From Gonocerus acuteangulatus (Eukaryota > Arthropoda > Insecta > Hemiptera > Coreidae), in the NCBI GenBank assembly GCA_946811695.1, contig OX328132.1, positions 98,007,900-98,071,899 on the forward strand: 64,000 bases of DNA, written 5' to 3'. Below, piece by piece: positions 33,826-46,954 of the stretch (positions are counted from its first letter, which is position 1; each line of letters opens with the position of its first letter). The position numbers and the translations under genes are program-made. The notes beneath the pieces were generated by a model. That model did not search any database, was not told the DNA's origin, and saw nothing but the letters and a program-made list of their open reading frames with translations.

Positions 33826-34344
33826 CGTTTTGAAATAATAAAAACAATCTGTTTTATATCATAAAACATGTTAAAATAATTTTGAACAGGATTTTTTATA
33901 AAAAATAATAAAAGACTGCTCTACGAGAAATAGCAAGCTGTAATTCGAAATATAAAGAAGTATGGAGGCTTTAAGTATGAAATACGGCAACTTTCAGAAG
34001 CATAATGGCACTGTGATGAATTATGCATGAGGGCCAAATTCCTTCATGATAGAAGTTGATGTCACCGCAGTAGATTAAGGTGGCAGTAAAATGTATGAGG
34101 ATGGCTGGAGTATGAATCATGCTGCCATTCAAAACACGAATATTTGGCATTCATTTTTTTAATAATGCAGCATTGATGAGCTTGGGCAATGAACCCTCTG
34201 AAAAGTTGCTACTTCTCGAAGGAAGAAAGGCTGGCAAACAGTAGATAGCCCGATCCTCATAGCCATATAAACTATCCATGGGGATGAAATGTGCTAAAGA
34301 AATAAGAAGTAATTTTGGCCGCTGGAGCAGCAGTCGACATATAT

Positions 34345-34810
34345 AATACTAGCTGTTACCTGGCTTACCTTGCTACACCTACTTTCTGCATCTAGAAAAG
34401 CAAAGATATATTAAAAAACAAATAAGTAAAATTAAAATATAATAACGCAAATCTTGAACCCATGACCTCCGAACTGTGAGTCCTAAACGATTTTGACCTA
34501 GCCTATGACACTCCCCGGATCAAGATCTACCTGTGTGTCAAGTGTGCTCAAAATCGGTGAACCAGTGTGGATTTGTATAAGGAACAAACAGACAGACAGA
34601 TATCTGATAGTCGATTTTTACCTAGCCTATGACATTCCCCGTATCAAGACCTACCTGTGTGCCTAGTTTGGTCAAACGGTGTGATTTGTATAAGGAAAAA
34701 GCATATAGACAGACAGCTGGTAGACGATTTTGACCTATCACTATCTGTATCAAGACCTACCTAGCATTACTCATCTCACTCGCAGCTATCCATACAATCG
34801 AATTGCCGTT
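34345..34810 (+). repeat. Interspersed repeat R1, longer copy
   Basis: Starts at 'actagctgttacctggctta' and runs through the blocks shared with the copies at 1-121 and 33.6 kb. Inside it the unit 'gacgattttgacctagccta' to 'aaggaacaaacagacagaca' is repeated about 2.5 times. Confidence 0.65.
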
Positions 34811-36009
34811 CAATGCTAAAAACCTGAAACTTAGTTCGATATTGTGAAGCATAAAAAAATGATGAGTTCGTAAAAGGAAGAATGAAGTGGCTTCTGAGAT
34901 AATATTATTCTAGACAGGTGCTAAGATGACATAGTTCCTGCTCAACTTTTTTTTTGTTAATTGTTTATTCATTGTTTAACAATATTTTCTGGCGTTTAAA
35001 TAATATAAGACGCATTTTCCCGGTGTACTTGACCCGATAAAATCTTTCCTCTTGAGAATTGGATGAGCTTACATAATAAAATTGATAGCACGTGACTGAT
35101 GAGGGTTTTTTTTTTGTAGTAAGAGATAAGGCTCAAGTATTTCAGTATAATGTAAATAAATAATGTACTTAGAAATGTAATTCAAGCCGCATCCATACAT
35201 TAACAAAAAATATAGGTACCATATAATGGCAAGAAGGAACATTTTTTTGGGTGGACTATCTTGAAAATCTGGGAATGGTGATTTTGTCACAGCCAGGGTT
35301 GTTTTATTTTTTATTTGCACACTTTGGCGAGGGAATTAATTTTTTTGTACATCTCTTGCCAACGTAAATTTATATTTTACAATGTAATTTCTCTTTTTAT
35401 AAACACAACAAAATAAAATGTATAATGAGCCTAATTATAATTAGTTTAAAACATGGATCCATGTTTTCCTCAGTAAGTACTCCGTTCACTCTCATTTGGT
35501 AAATATTTGTTGCTTTTTTATTTAAAATATCTACATTATTGATACAATTCTTTGAGGCTAATTGTTCACAATTTGATATTGGGCTTTAAATAATTTCTCA
35601 GATGTATTGTTTGCGTGCATTCATGTATTATGTATATGAATGTATGTCCTTACTGTCTTGTTATTGCATGTACATATGCTTATATTAAATATGTATAATT
35701 ATGAATTTGTATTTCCATGTCCGGGCAGTAATTGTGTTATCGGTACTGTTTTGGTACACTTAATTTGTTTGATACTTGCACTACGTAGTGATGGCGTGAT
35801 TTTCGACGACCTGTGATTTCTTTCTCCCCCTATGGTTCTTGCAGCGTCAAGTGGGGCAATATTGTCGAAGGTGTGATTTTCTCGTGGGTTGGTGTTATAT
35901 TTTTTTTAATGATGCCTTTTAATAATAATTCATTTTTCAAACTTACTTTAGCCTTTAAATAGAGCGAAAATTGAATAAATGCTGTTTCTTTTCACACACA
36001 TAAAAATTA
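34811..36009. other. Short dispersed motif at 34921, otherwise nothing
   Basis: CTAAGATGACATAGTTCCTG at 34921-34940 is a copy of the dispersed motif. The remainder is AT-rich without features. Confidence 0.45.
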
Positions 36010-36047
36010 AATTTAGACGCGAAAGACACATCTTTCGCGTCTAAATT
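36010..36047. repeat. Perfect 17-bp hairpin with 4-nt loop
   Basis: aatttagacgcgaaaga and tctttcgcgtctaaatt are exact complements around caca. Confidence 0.9.
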
Positions 36048-36849
36048 AAAAATTAAATTCTAAAAATGAAATATAAAACAAGAAAATTCATAATAAAAAA
36101 AAACTGATTACAATTTCTTTGTAAAAAAATCTACAGTTGATGAGCAAATACCAATAAAACATTTTATAGAAAAATTGGTAATGAGCATATAAATGAAAAT
36201 AAGAATCGAGAAAACAAGAAGAGCGGCGTCCCATGCAAAAACAAATTTAATAGAATAAAAAAAAAATAAAAAAAAAATAAAAAGGTACATTAATAATCTT
36301 TACACGATTTAAGTATGACAGGAGAAAGATGTAAATATTAAAGAATTTAGGGTCAGAGACCAGATCAAAAGACTGTTTATAGGTTGTAGTGACATTATAT
36401 TAGTAAACTTTTATGATAGATGTTTATGTTTTGAATATGTTTTAGTATTGTTTTTATATGTAGGCTGTTACTTGTTCTTGAATGTCATAAGGTGTGTGAA
36501 GTTGATTGCTCCGCATGCATTCTATAAGTAAATGTTTTATAGTAATAGAGTCCTGTTACAATATTTGCAAATAGGTCTGTACTTTCTATTCATGAAGTAT
36601 GAGTGAGTCAGGAATGTGTTTCCAATGTCACAAATAGTCTGGTCAATCCGTAGTTGGTCTCTCCTCTTTGGGGGGGGGGGGGGCAATTATGTTTCGTCCA
36701 TTTACTTACTAAGTTAAACTATTAATTAAATCATCTAAATTTTCTAAAACACATTTAGTTTTTATGAATAACATCACTTTCTGGCTCATTTCATGATCAT
36801 CTTCAAGTATATGTTTAAAACGCCAAGTATAAAAGTATGCACACACACA
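36048..36849. other. AT-rich DNA with a G-run
   Basis: G-run at 36670-36683. Nothing else recognised. Confidence 0.45.
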
Positions 36850-37358
36850 CAGGGTTGCTCCAAAGTAGTGTTTGAGCTTCAATTCGAATTCGATTCTGAG
36901 AAAAACCGTTCCGATCAACAGGGACACGGAAATGTTTTCTGGAGGCGCTGGAGCTAAAAAAAATCCTGCTAAACCATTTTTTAGACTTAAATCCTGGTAT
37001 CTTCTCAACATTTGGTGTATATAATTGACGCCACAGGGAGCGTTGATCGACATTGGAAAAACACTAATTATTAAAGATGGACCAAACAAATCTCCAGATT
37101 CCGTAATGCAAAATTAGATTCCTTTGTACCAGAATGTGCCTAATTTAGTTGCCTACAACACTTATTTGTAGCTTTTTTCCTCTAACGCCACATGTTGAGA
37201 GGTTACCGGGTTTGGAGTCTGAAAAACATGATTTTAGCAGTTTTTTAGCTCCAGAGCTTCCAGAAAACTTGGTCCCATGCCGACAGGAACTTTTCCCCTC
37301 AAAATCGAATTTCCTATAAGCCCCTTGAAGCTTAAACACTACTTTGGGGCAACCCTGC
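36850..37358. mobile_element. Inverted-repeat DNA transposon remnant, CAGGGTTGC ends
   Basis: Ends cagggttgctccaaagtagt (left) and, in complement, cagggttgccccaaagtagt (right) start arms of about 160 bp that stay recognisable inward ('ttttctgga', 'gctctggagctaaaaaa', 'ctctcaacat'). Total about 509 bp. The arms differ at many sites and no transposase is present. CAGGG-starting ends occur in hAT-like and other families; no target duplication is visible. Confidence 0.65.
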
Positions 37359-39381
37359 ATCGTTGTTTACACATACAAAGCTGTAATAATCCATACAGGG
37401 AGGGTTGAATGGTAAAGTAAATGCAACTTCGGAAATGGTAAGGTAAATGCATTTTTTAGGATAATGGAATAACACTAACTGAAAAAGAAAGAGTGAAATT
37501 TCCAAAAAAGAACTTTCAGTCCCTCAACCTAATTTATTTTCACTCTAAATGGAACTGCTGCTGCGCCATCGGCTAATTAACTGAATTAGTTCAAGCCGGC
37601 CTTTTTTCTTAACTCGAGCGTGAACGTACTGATAAATAGTTTCTGAACAAAACATAATTACTCTCCAATACTTCACCTTAAGCTGGCCATGTATTAGCCA
37701 TTCGCAGGTTGTTTTCCCAAAGACAATGCTCGATGAGGCTTTTGTTGGAGACGAAGCACGCTCAGAACATATACCTTTAACTAATGCCCTTAGAGAGAGG
37801 AGATAGAAAGTCTTTACCCGCTAGTTGAATTTCTAGGGGCGTTCGCATTAAGAATATTTTGTATATTCGTAACGGTGGCTTAAAAACTGTCACAAATTCC
37901 TTTGAGTGATCCCGTTTCACTTGTTTTAGAGAAAACACAATGGAAATGCTTAGCTAAAAATTGCTTCAAACAACAGGCTTAGGATAGAATAGACGATTAC
38001 TATTTAGTTTACTGCTGAAATCAATTATATAAAAAAAATCAATAAAACACTGAGGAAAACTAACGTAAAAAATTTTTCAAAGCAAAGAAACCAACACATT
38101 CGAGGTTTTAAGCAGGAATTTCGCTGCTAGAGATCGTCCCATCGAAAATGTCTTTAAAACACTTTTTTTAGAATATTTTCTAACCTTTCGAAAGGTCGAA
38201 GCAGGGCGCATTAAAAGACCGTAGTCATAAGAATGACGCTTAGATATAATACCCGTGTATCAGCACAGTGTACTTGGGCAGATGTGCTCAGTAAACCTTT
38301 GATACTTATGTGTAAGGAAAAATATCTTGCAAAAAGGCTTCTACTGAATAAGGAAGATAGAGTCCGAGAGGCTACGGGGAAAGAGAGGGGTCTCAGACGA
38401 AGCCGGTCTTTGATAATCTCATTCAGACCATGACCACAAACTCTTGAAGGAGGTTTGTAAGGGACGACCTACCAAAGGTTCTGCTGAAGAACTAAAACTA
38501 TCAAACGGATGTCAGACTGAATGATACGTCTTCAAAAGCTACAGAACATTGTATATTTAAAATATAAAAAATTAATAATACCTATCCACAGAATTATTTA
38601 ATTACAAGGTGGAGTATACTGTGGTGGGGTCACCGATCTGGTCCATTTTTTTCTGATGATTCTGCATCGAAAAACAGTCGCCACGCGTCCGAGCGTTCCG
38701 TCCAATGCGCTTTAGGAGGCGAGAAATAAAATAAAATAGGTTGAAAATACTTTATTTTATATAGCGAGTTTAAAAAATGATATCGACATGATTCTTTCAC
38801 CAATTCATTTGTTTTAAAGAGCAGATTAAAGAAAAATTACAATCTTTAAACAATAATTTATATTTCGGCAAAAAAATTCAGAAATATGCTCACGTTTTCA
38901 AGTGAACTTGTATTGTACATTTTTTACGCCAAAAATAATAGCAGATTTAAAATCAGCACCCCAAGAAACCCTAATGTGGTAAATAATATCGAAAACAAAA
39001 TAATTTTTTTTCCTTGAGATAATCCGATTTTCGCGTCCTTGAGCTTTTTGAAAAGCAGAAAGACTCCCTTTTCTAACCATACAAATGACTATTATATTAT
39101 CTCTGGAGGTACTTGTAAAAAATGGTTCTGAAAATTAAAATAAAATGTAAACGTTTTTGCATATAACGTCGATCTCAGAACACGTAGAAACACCGCGATT
39201 GAAAGGAAATATGTCTCATTAAGGCCTTTATAGACCCTCCAAGTTTCGTTTGAATCGGGTAAATGTTCTTTTAATTATGGCCGGATCGTTAAATCTTTAA
39301 CAAAATGTTATGGATCCACAGCGAAATTGAAAACAATTTTTTTTATTTTTTAGGCTGAAATAAAATTTACTTTAGTAGCTC
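37359..39381. other. No recognisable feature
   Basis: About 2 kb. A 66-codon frame at 38233-38433 shows no motif. Confidence 0.45.
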
Positions 39382-39440
39382 CTGAAGAGGCGCATAGTGG
39401 CGCGAAACATGTTGATCACGCAATAAAAGGAATTTAATGA
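39378..39440 (+). ncRNA. Solo hammerhead-like motif and AATAAA tail
   Basis: Core CTGAAGA (39382-39388), one extra G, helix II GCGC/GCGC (39390-39393 with 39400-39403, loop ATAGTG), GAA, palindrome ACATGT (39107-equivalent at 39407-39412 by count), T at the cleavage position (39413). Helix I pairs GCTC with GATC at three of four sites. 'gcaataaaaggaattt' follows and then a (TA)n array, as at other Penelope-like ends here. Confidence 0.5.
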
Positions 39441-39443
39441 GGA

Positions 39444-39450
<7 letters not shown>

Positions 39451-39506
<56 letters not shown>
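39451..39506. repeat. (TA)n microsatellite
   Basis: About 56 bp of TA repeat, immediately after the hammerhead-like end. Confidence 0.95.
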
Positions 39507-39511
<5 letters not shown>

Positions 39512-40911
39512 AAAAGAAAAATTATGCAGATTAATTATTTTATTTGAGCTATTTATGCTGAGATCGTTAACAACTGATGTATGTCATTTCAGGCTTACCC
39601 TATACTTTATATAATATATTAGAGAGTAAGCAAGTGTCTCACGATGGGTCGTTGAAAACATAACTACAATTAAACGTACCCGTCTAGGGATAATAGAGTG
39701 AGAGCAAAAATACATTAAATAATGTTTTAGCTAATTCTTTGTGGAATTGAGCAGACCTCCTAGGCAGAGGAAAATCTCTAGACGAACACCGATACTGCGA
39801 GGTGTGACCATTTTTTCGTACGTGACTTGAAATGACCCTATTCGCCGAAGATATCCGTCTCGAGTTCAGAGCTTATTGATTTTACACTCACGTCGGAAAT
39901 CCATTCAAGCAGGCCTTTTTGTTTAAAGGGGACACTAACAAATGTAAAACTCTCGGTGGTTGGGGTTATTTTAAAAACTTTTTCTCCCCTCCACCACCCC
40001 TCGAAGATCTACCTCGACTGGTTAAAGCTCAGCCAGTCTCTCTTCCCTTTTGGTCCAGGTGCTTCCTCCAGTGACTCAACTACACATCCTCTGGTAGACT
40101 ACCGTCCAGCAGAACCACCACTTACATTACTATTTGGAGTGACAGAAAAACTCTGAACGGTATTACTAATATATTGCAGTGATTTCATTATTTTTTAAAT
40201 ATAAATTATAAAATATTTGGTGCAATCTTTTGAAATTTTCGGAAATTACTAATACTTATTCTTGTTTTCCACGTTGGAGTATCCCTCCAGCGTGGGAGTT
40301 TATTTACTACGTATGCCATCCTCTGGATACAACACGTATTTTGATAATGTACATAAAATAATGCTTCCTTGTACAATGAATATTAATACTGAAATTAAAA
40401 TAATAATAAAAAAAAACTAAAACTAAAAAAAAAAAAATATAATAATTAAAAAAAGTACATAAATAAAAATATATGCATAAGTAAAAACATAATACATATG
40501 TGGGTATTTAGATGAGGAATTTACTGATACAAAAACAAAATTATTATTATTGCTTCAGGATGGATATAAAGAACAAATTGTTAGAGACTTAGAATCAACT
40601 AAATAACATGTTTGATGTTGCCAGATGCCCATTAAATTTGGAGAACCCACTTTATTTTTACTTCAATTTCATTAATAAAGATTTGTTCTTCTTTGGTTAT
40701 ATTATTAAAACATAGCTATCTACTCTTAAGCTATTAAGTTACTTTGTATTAAATAAGGTATAATTCAATTAAAAGTAAAAACAAGTACGCTTTCAAAGGT
40801 GATGCTGTTAAGATCTTACAATGATGACAGATAGTCGAGGGATCACTCAACAACGTTTTATTTAAATAAATGTAGGCGCAATTATATAGGTATTTTATGA
40901 GGCAGGAGAGG
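39507..40911. other. No recognisable feature
   Basis: AT-rich. No frame above 66 codons and no repeat relationship. Confidence 0.45.
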
Positions 40912-41168
40912 TGCGGTTAGCTCAGTGGTAGAGCAATCGAACAATATGCTGGAGGACCTGAATTCAAAGCTTGAGGGTACCAATGGGGCCCCATACCGTC
41001 CCTAGGTCCACCCAGCCTTTAATTAATTTATTAATGGGCGCATGCAAAGGGGAAAATCAGGCGGCACGAGCATAGTGCACTATCTCCCTAGTGTGCCGTA
41101 TGGTCAAGAATCAGATACCTCTACAGTACCTGTCCCTCTGTGCCCTCGTTATAGAACAGATTTTTTTT
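40912..41168 (+). mobile_element. Second tRNA-derived SINE family
   Basis: 'gcggttagctcagtggtaga' is a textbook D-arm/box A. The box B region is degenerate (ctgaattcaaagc). A tRNA-unrelated body of about 190 bp follows, ending 'gccctcgttatagaacagat' and a T-run (41161-41168), which would also end RNA polymerase III transcription. Body and tail differ from SINE-1. Confidence 0.65.
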
Positions 41169-41170
41169 AC

Positions 41171-41375
41171 TGAGGTAAAAGGTCAAATTTCACTAATTAA
41201 ACACGATTCACGTCTCCCTGACGCCCTTCAGGAGCACTTAAAATACTAATCAAAGCCTCAACCTCAGATTACCTTCCGAAGACAGGGCCACGTCAGGGTG
41301 ACGTGAAAAATGTGGAACGGAATAAGGGTTGTTAAGGAGTGATGTGTAATTAATGAAATTTGACCTTCTGCCACA
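41171..41375. mobile_element. Inverted-repeat element, Penelope-like terminal type
   Basis: Outer arms 'aaggtcaaatttcactaatt' (41179) and its inverted form at 41347-41368, and inner arms 'cacgtctccctgacg' with 'cgtcagggtgacgtg', fold together. On the minus strand CTGAAGG replaces the CTGANGA core. Related fragments occur at 500-615 and 55309-55380. Confidence 0.55.
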
Positions 41376-41594
41376 AAAAATACATTGAGAAATATAGGGT
41401 CACCATCTTATAATAGTGGTGTGTATTTACGGCTTTTGTTGACATTCAAGGCCATCATACGGGCTGTAATTACCAAATTGTACAATGACCTCTCACATAC
41501 GTTATTAATGGCTTATGTGTAAAGTTGGATATCTAAATATTTCAACGCATTTATTCTCACATTGATTAAGAAACAATCGACAATTATATTGTTG

Positions 41595-41597
<3 letters not shown>

Positions 41598-41668
<71 letters not shown>
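41598..41668. repeat. (TA)n microsatellite
   Basis: About 71 bp of TA repeat. Confidence 0.95.
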
Positions 41669-41669
<1 letters not shown>

Positions 41670-43799
41670 TGATATATCGTTAGTACAACTTACATTATGC
41701 ATATCACAAGTATAAATCAGAAGATGGTTCATCATGGATTTTACCAAGATTGAGATAGTCCGGGTATAGTAATATTTGAATTAAACTACATTTAATTAAA
41801 TGAAAAAAAACGTTTGCACATTTTACAGGGTCACCAGGATACCAATGCGCGTTTTTACATCACTGGATAGCCGGTGCTCAGAATAATAGTCCAATAAAAC
41901 TTCATATTATTATGGAAAATGTGTTTGTAGTGCTGTTAAAGTTAAATTGACGTTTGTTTTTAGTGGCATTGTTTGGTAAAGTAGTTAGTATTTGACTTTG
42001 TAAAAATTAATAATAATATAAAAATTCAAAAAATATTTAATAAGCACATTGGTGTGTTTCACAGCTACATGCAAGGAAGGGTAGATTGCAGTATTGAATG
42101 TTTTAAATAAATAAAAAATAACTGGGAATGTGGCGGAGAGAAGAAAGCAATAAGCCTGTGTTCATCGCAATGAACTTTTATTTATATTAATATACAGCAA
42201 TTTTTTGTTATTGTTGTTTCATTAAATATGTCATTATTGCGTTGCAGACGAAATGAAGCTAAATTATTGAGAGTTGATCGTTGACCACTCGGGTTGCAAA
42301 GATAGATATATCCATTTGTCGGACTTGATATCTAAAACAAAAAAAAAACACTTTTTTTAAAGAATTTTCATTCAAAGGCAGAAATTATTGCACATACGTG
42401 AGGCTTGGTTCTCATTCTTCCCTTCACCCTAATAAAGGCGTGAGTTTTAATCCAAATCGTCAGTAAAAATAAAACGCATTTTCTTATACAAAATGTAGTT
42501 TTATGAAGATGTCAAGGCCAAACACTGACTATATCCAATAATTGGTTTTTATTTAAAATCTTTCCTTTTTTTTTTGAACTATTAATTACAAATGTATCTC
42601 TTTGAAAAGAAACCCAAATGCTAAAAATGCATGAGAGACATAAAACATATTCTAAGTAAGAGTTTCAACTTGATTGTATATATGTATATATTTTTATAGT
42701 TTGCGTCAATTGCGGCCTCATAAGTGTTTGTTTTTCTCTATGGGGAAGGGGAAGAACACGCTAAAAGGCAAACAATAATTGTTTAGATCGATAACTTCCG
42801 TATTACGAAACAGCTATAATGCTTCAGATATCTTGGAATAACGTTTACGGCGGATAGTACACGTTCATACGAGTAGGAAAAGTGGTGTTCACTTTCTCAT
42901 CTAAGAATCATGATAAGTGAAAGGGTGAGCGAATTCACTCTTCAATGCAGCAGTTACCAACGCAACATGTTCGGTTTCAAGGTCATTCACGTTTCAGTAC
43001 TTAATTAGGAACATTTTAGGCGTATTTAGGGCCTGTCCTATTGAGGTAGCGTGTAGCACCAATATTTCTCAACAAGTCAATCATTGAAATAAATATAAAA
43101 AGGTTTTGCTCTTTTCAATATCTTATTACCATCTAATTCAATTTACTGCGTCATCTTAGCGCGTTTCCATAACTTTCTATTCACTAGTTTCATTTGGAAT
43201 AGAAATAGTTAATGTTATTTGAAAAATGTTAACACATAATACAATTAAATTTTAAAGGGAAGTAAGTTTTCAGGCGCTATTATGCTCAGTAAACTTACAG
43301 TAGCGGAAAGGCTCACTCGGCCTCTTCGACGTCCACTCGGAAAGTGCTATTACAAAAAAAAACTTATTGTTCATTTTACATATCCTCCTTCATCGACAAA
43401 TCATTATACTGCTATAATCAATCGAAAAAATAACAAGTAATAAAAAATGAGGTAAACACACACAACTGAAAGGTTAGAATCGAAACACTTCACGTTTTCT
43501 CTTAATCATTCTTGAAAAATATAAAGAGAAACGTCATAGAGATCTTAGGCGCCACAAAAGGCAACTTACAGTTTCCTAAGCAAAAATTACTCCATTTAAG
43601 TACCAATTTCTCCTAATGAGATCGCCCTATCGAAATTCGCAAAGAATAGTATTTGGAAAAGGAAATTTACAACGATTTCACAACCGGTTTCGACATATTT
43701 ATGAATATATCCGAAAACCCCATAAATATTGTCCTCCAAACGGTTATATGGCACTGGAAATTATTTCACCAGACTCCACGTCAAATTACTAATATAAAA
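41669..43799. other. Mostly unassigned; fragment of the 8.2-kb repeat
   Basis: 42466-42530 matches 8366-8440 ('aaaataaaacgcattttctt', 'aaaatgtagtttt'). 43271-43345 matches the dispersed block at 59224-59290. Otherwise no feature. Confidence 0.45.
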
Positions 43800-43809
43800 C
43801 GTAATATTA

Positions 43810-43964
43810 AGGCGAGTTTCGCCTAAAAAACGATGTTTCGTTGGACGGATTCTGCTGGTTACCGAACTTCCAGATCTCAAAAAGTATTTTTGTACCAAAT
43901 TTTATTAGAATCGGTCCATTTTTGAGCCAGCTAGATAGCGAACAGACAAATATATATATATATG

Positions 43965-44006
<42 letters not shown>

Positions 44007-44163
44007 TACATATATATGTTGGTATTTGAACTACGTTTATTTTCGTGATCTATGAGTATCTAAAAGTGAAATTTTCTAGTCGGCAATTTAGGATTGCGTC
44101 ATCTGGTCGCCGTCTCAAGCGGGTTTCCTCCCTTTAGCGGGAGAGAGGAATTCGCTAAAAAAC
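43810..44163 (+). mobile_element. Helitron-like element with (TA)n and (CA)n
   Basis: Plus-oriented copy: 'acggattctgctggttaccg', 'ttttgtaccaaattttatta', a TA array (43951-43968) grown into (CA)n (43969-44002), 'attgcgtcatctggtc', then a hairpin-like 'gtttcctccctttagcggga' / gagaggaa and end tcgCTAAAA. The CTAA end and hairpin agree with the 17.9- and 63.4-kb copies. Confidence 0.6.
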
Positions 44164-46318
44164 GTTCAAGTAAATTTATACTTCCGCAGGTGCGATTTTT
44201 CGGGTTTTCAGAATGCATGTTTCTCACTATTCACTCTTGTTCAGCTGTTCAACAATATACTTATAATATGAAGTAAAATAATAATAATTATAACGTACTA
44301 TGACATGAAAAGGAAAAGAAAAATCAAAAGCATGATATTGTATGAAATGTATATATTTTGGTATAAATAAAGGTTTTATTATTACTATCAGGGTGGGTTT
44401 CCTTCATTTCTGGTTGATTCAATTTACTTCGGGGGATTCAGATCCAACCGAAATAAATAATTTTGTACGTACGTGTACATACATATGCTGGATATTTAAG
44501 AAGTATCAGACGGTTCTCGCTAGATTCAGCGTCCTGTTTCTAGTCCACATTTAGTTGCCAGGTATTACACTCGCATGATTGCATGTATCCAGTCTAATGC
44601 ATGGGTTGATGTGTATTTCTTGGCCACTTACTGACAGGAGCGGGAGAAGGATCACTCTCCTCCAAGGTCAAGCCAGTGCTTGATTTATACTTCTTAAATA
44701 TCTATTATCTTACGGGCTACAATGGCATCGGAGAATCGCTCGCACTGCGTCCGATGTCAAGGTCTGGAAATTATTCCCTCTGAAGCAGGCCTTACTCCAG
44801 ATTTGTGCAAACCTAGAACCGAATTTGTTTCAACACTTTGTGTGGGTAGTGAATGTTCAAAGAAAATATCGATAAAAGAAAATTATCCTTAATACGCATA
44901 GTAAAAATTAGAGGACAAATTTGACCCATATTAGATTTGGAGAAACTTCAAGAGGAACAAAACTTGCCGGATTATACGATGGGAGAAATGCATATTTTGT
45001 AATTCTGAATAGTCGTGGAAGAACGAAATCCATAGCCATGTGGACATTGCAGCGAACCTGAAAATTCATGGGCATTCCCTCACAACTATCTGAGGCAAAG
45101 CAGAATTCCGATGTATCTGAGCTGCAAATATATCATGGAACTGATTTCCTTATGGGCGCCTGGCTGCGCTTGATACATAATCAATTTTGTTTTTTACTAA
45201 ATTTTTACCTTATTCACTGGCCATCTTCTCGTTACAAAAAAAAACAATTAATTCAGGCGTTGGCCCACACTTCGAAATGGATTGATACTATTTTGTCCTT
45301 TTCGAACGTTGTGGATATGTAGATGTTTTTGATGTGTTTCAATTATTTTTTAAACCTTATTAATGTTTTAAATTATTAATGGTCACAGCCATTTTGAAAT
45401 ATTTGCCATATATTTAAAGAAAAGTACTGAGAGTTTAAATAATTATAACGTATACAATCCAAACCAAAAAATCCATAGAATTTATGTATTATGAGATTAT
45501 TAATATCTAGAGGATTGATAAATAAAATATTGAATGATAATTTTTGGTAAACATTTATCTCTTCCTACGAATAAGTCACAAAACATTTAAAAATGTATCA
45601 AGCGAATGCAGGGGTTTATCTTTCTCTAACAAATGGAATTGTATAAATTCCTAATCTCTCTTTACTTTTTCCTAATCTCTTGTTACAATTAAGGTTCCAC
45701 CTATGAATGAATTTTAGAAATATTTGTTCAAATCTTTATCGAACTTGGCTAGTACATAAACGAGAAAAAAAATACGACAAATCATGTATAATAATTAAAA
45801 ATCAGTCTTTGAAAAACAATTTGAAACTCTACAGATCAAGGATAAAAATTATGTTTGCTTTATCTATATAATTGTGAATTCATATTTTCAACTATTTTAA
45901 ATTAGACAAAATGAAGAAAAATATATACTTAAATTAAATTATTAAATCGCGGAAAGGGAGAGTGGTTGCCTCCAAGGCCTGTTGCTAAAATAACGACGGA
46001 TGCTCTAGAAGTATGTGGATTATGTAGATTATAAGGTAATTTCATTCGTTATAGAAGCTTGTACGGTCGAGAATGTAAGCTGAATAATTCCAAATGAATT
46101 TTATTAATGTAAGGTGTTTTTAATCTAATAAATTTTCTAAAAAAAAAAACAAAAAACAATGGCTCCAACGTATGTAGTTGACTTGAGAAGATTAAATAAC
46201 ATCTCTATGTTTCTAGCATGGAAGGAAGATCGTGACAAGCAGATATCTCTTGAAGGCTCAGCTACCTGGTCTACAGATTTGGTATTTAAACCAAGAGCCG
46301 TTGGCCCTTCCGGCGGCT
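44164..46318. other. No recognisable feature
   Basis: About 2.2 kb; frames of 60-84 codons without motifs. The last 130 bp before the Transib end hold an open frame that simply runs into it. Confidence 0.45.
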
Positions 46319-46357
46319 CACAGTGGGACGAATGACCAATCTAGGTGGAAAAAAGTC
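46319..46357 (+). repeat. Left Transib end, 23-spacer RSS-like
   Basis: CACAGTG 46319-46325, spacer 46326-46348, nonamer AAAAAAGTC 46349-46357. The heptamer equals the consensus V(D)J recombination heptamer, and the nonamer is one base from AAAAAAATC as I recall it for Transib. Confidence 0.85.
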
Positions 46358-46954
46358 ATGTTCGAAATTGATGAAACTGTTGTATTTAGTGTAAAGGGAA
46401 GTAGTTCTTGGAACCGTATTCGAGGTTGTTTTGATTTCAGTAGGCGAATTCCAAAGTAAACAACGCTGTAAATAGTATTTGATTCGACGGGTTTCATTTG
46501 GTTTAAACTATTCAATCTTTCAATTGAGCTCCGTACATCATCGTACTGATATTTTTTTCATTTTTAGTTTTTTATTAGTGAATATATACTACTGTTAATC
46601 AAGCAAGTGATTCTCCAAATAATTAGTTTATAATTTGACCCATTATTATAATTTTTTTTAACATGCTTTAAAATAAGGCATTTTTAAAACTTAAAACGAC
46701 TTTTACTAAAAAGTACCTCTGTGAAATTTATGGTACAGGTTACTTAGAAGGTACATGAGAGAAAATTGAGACATTTAGCTGCTTTCGTCTGCTTATGTGT
46801 TTTCTGGAAAATAAATTCCATTTCCGCGTAGGAAGCTATTTAGTATTTGGTGAAATTGTAAGGATGTAGATTCAATATATTTGGAAAAGTTTGAGATAGT
46901 AAATATTATTCCAACGTTTTCAGCTACATTAAAGACTCATTTAAAATAAGAAAT

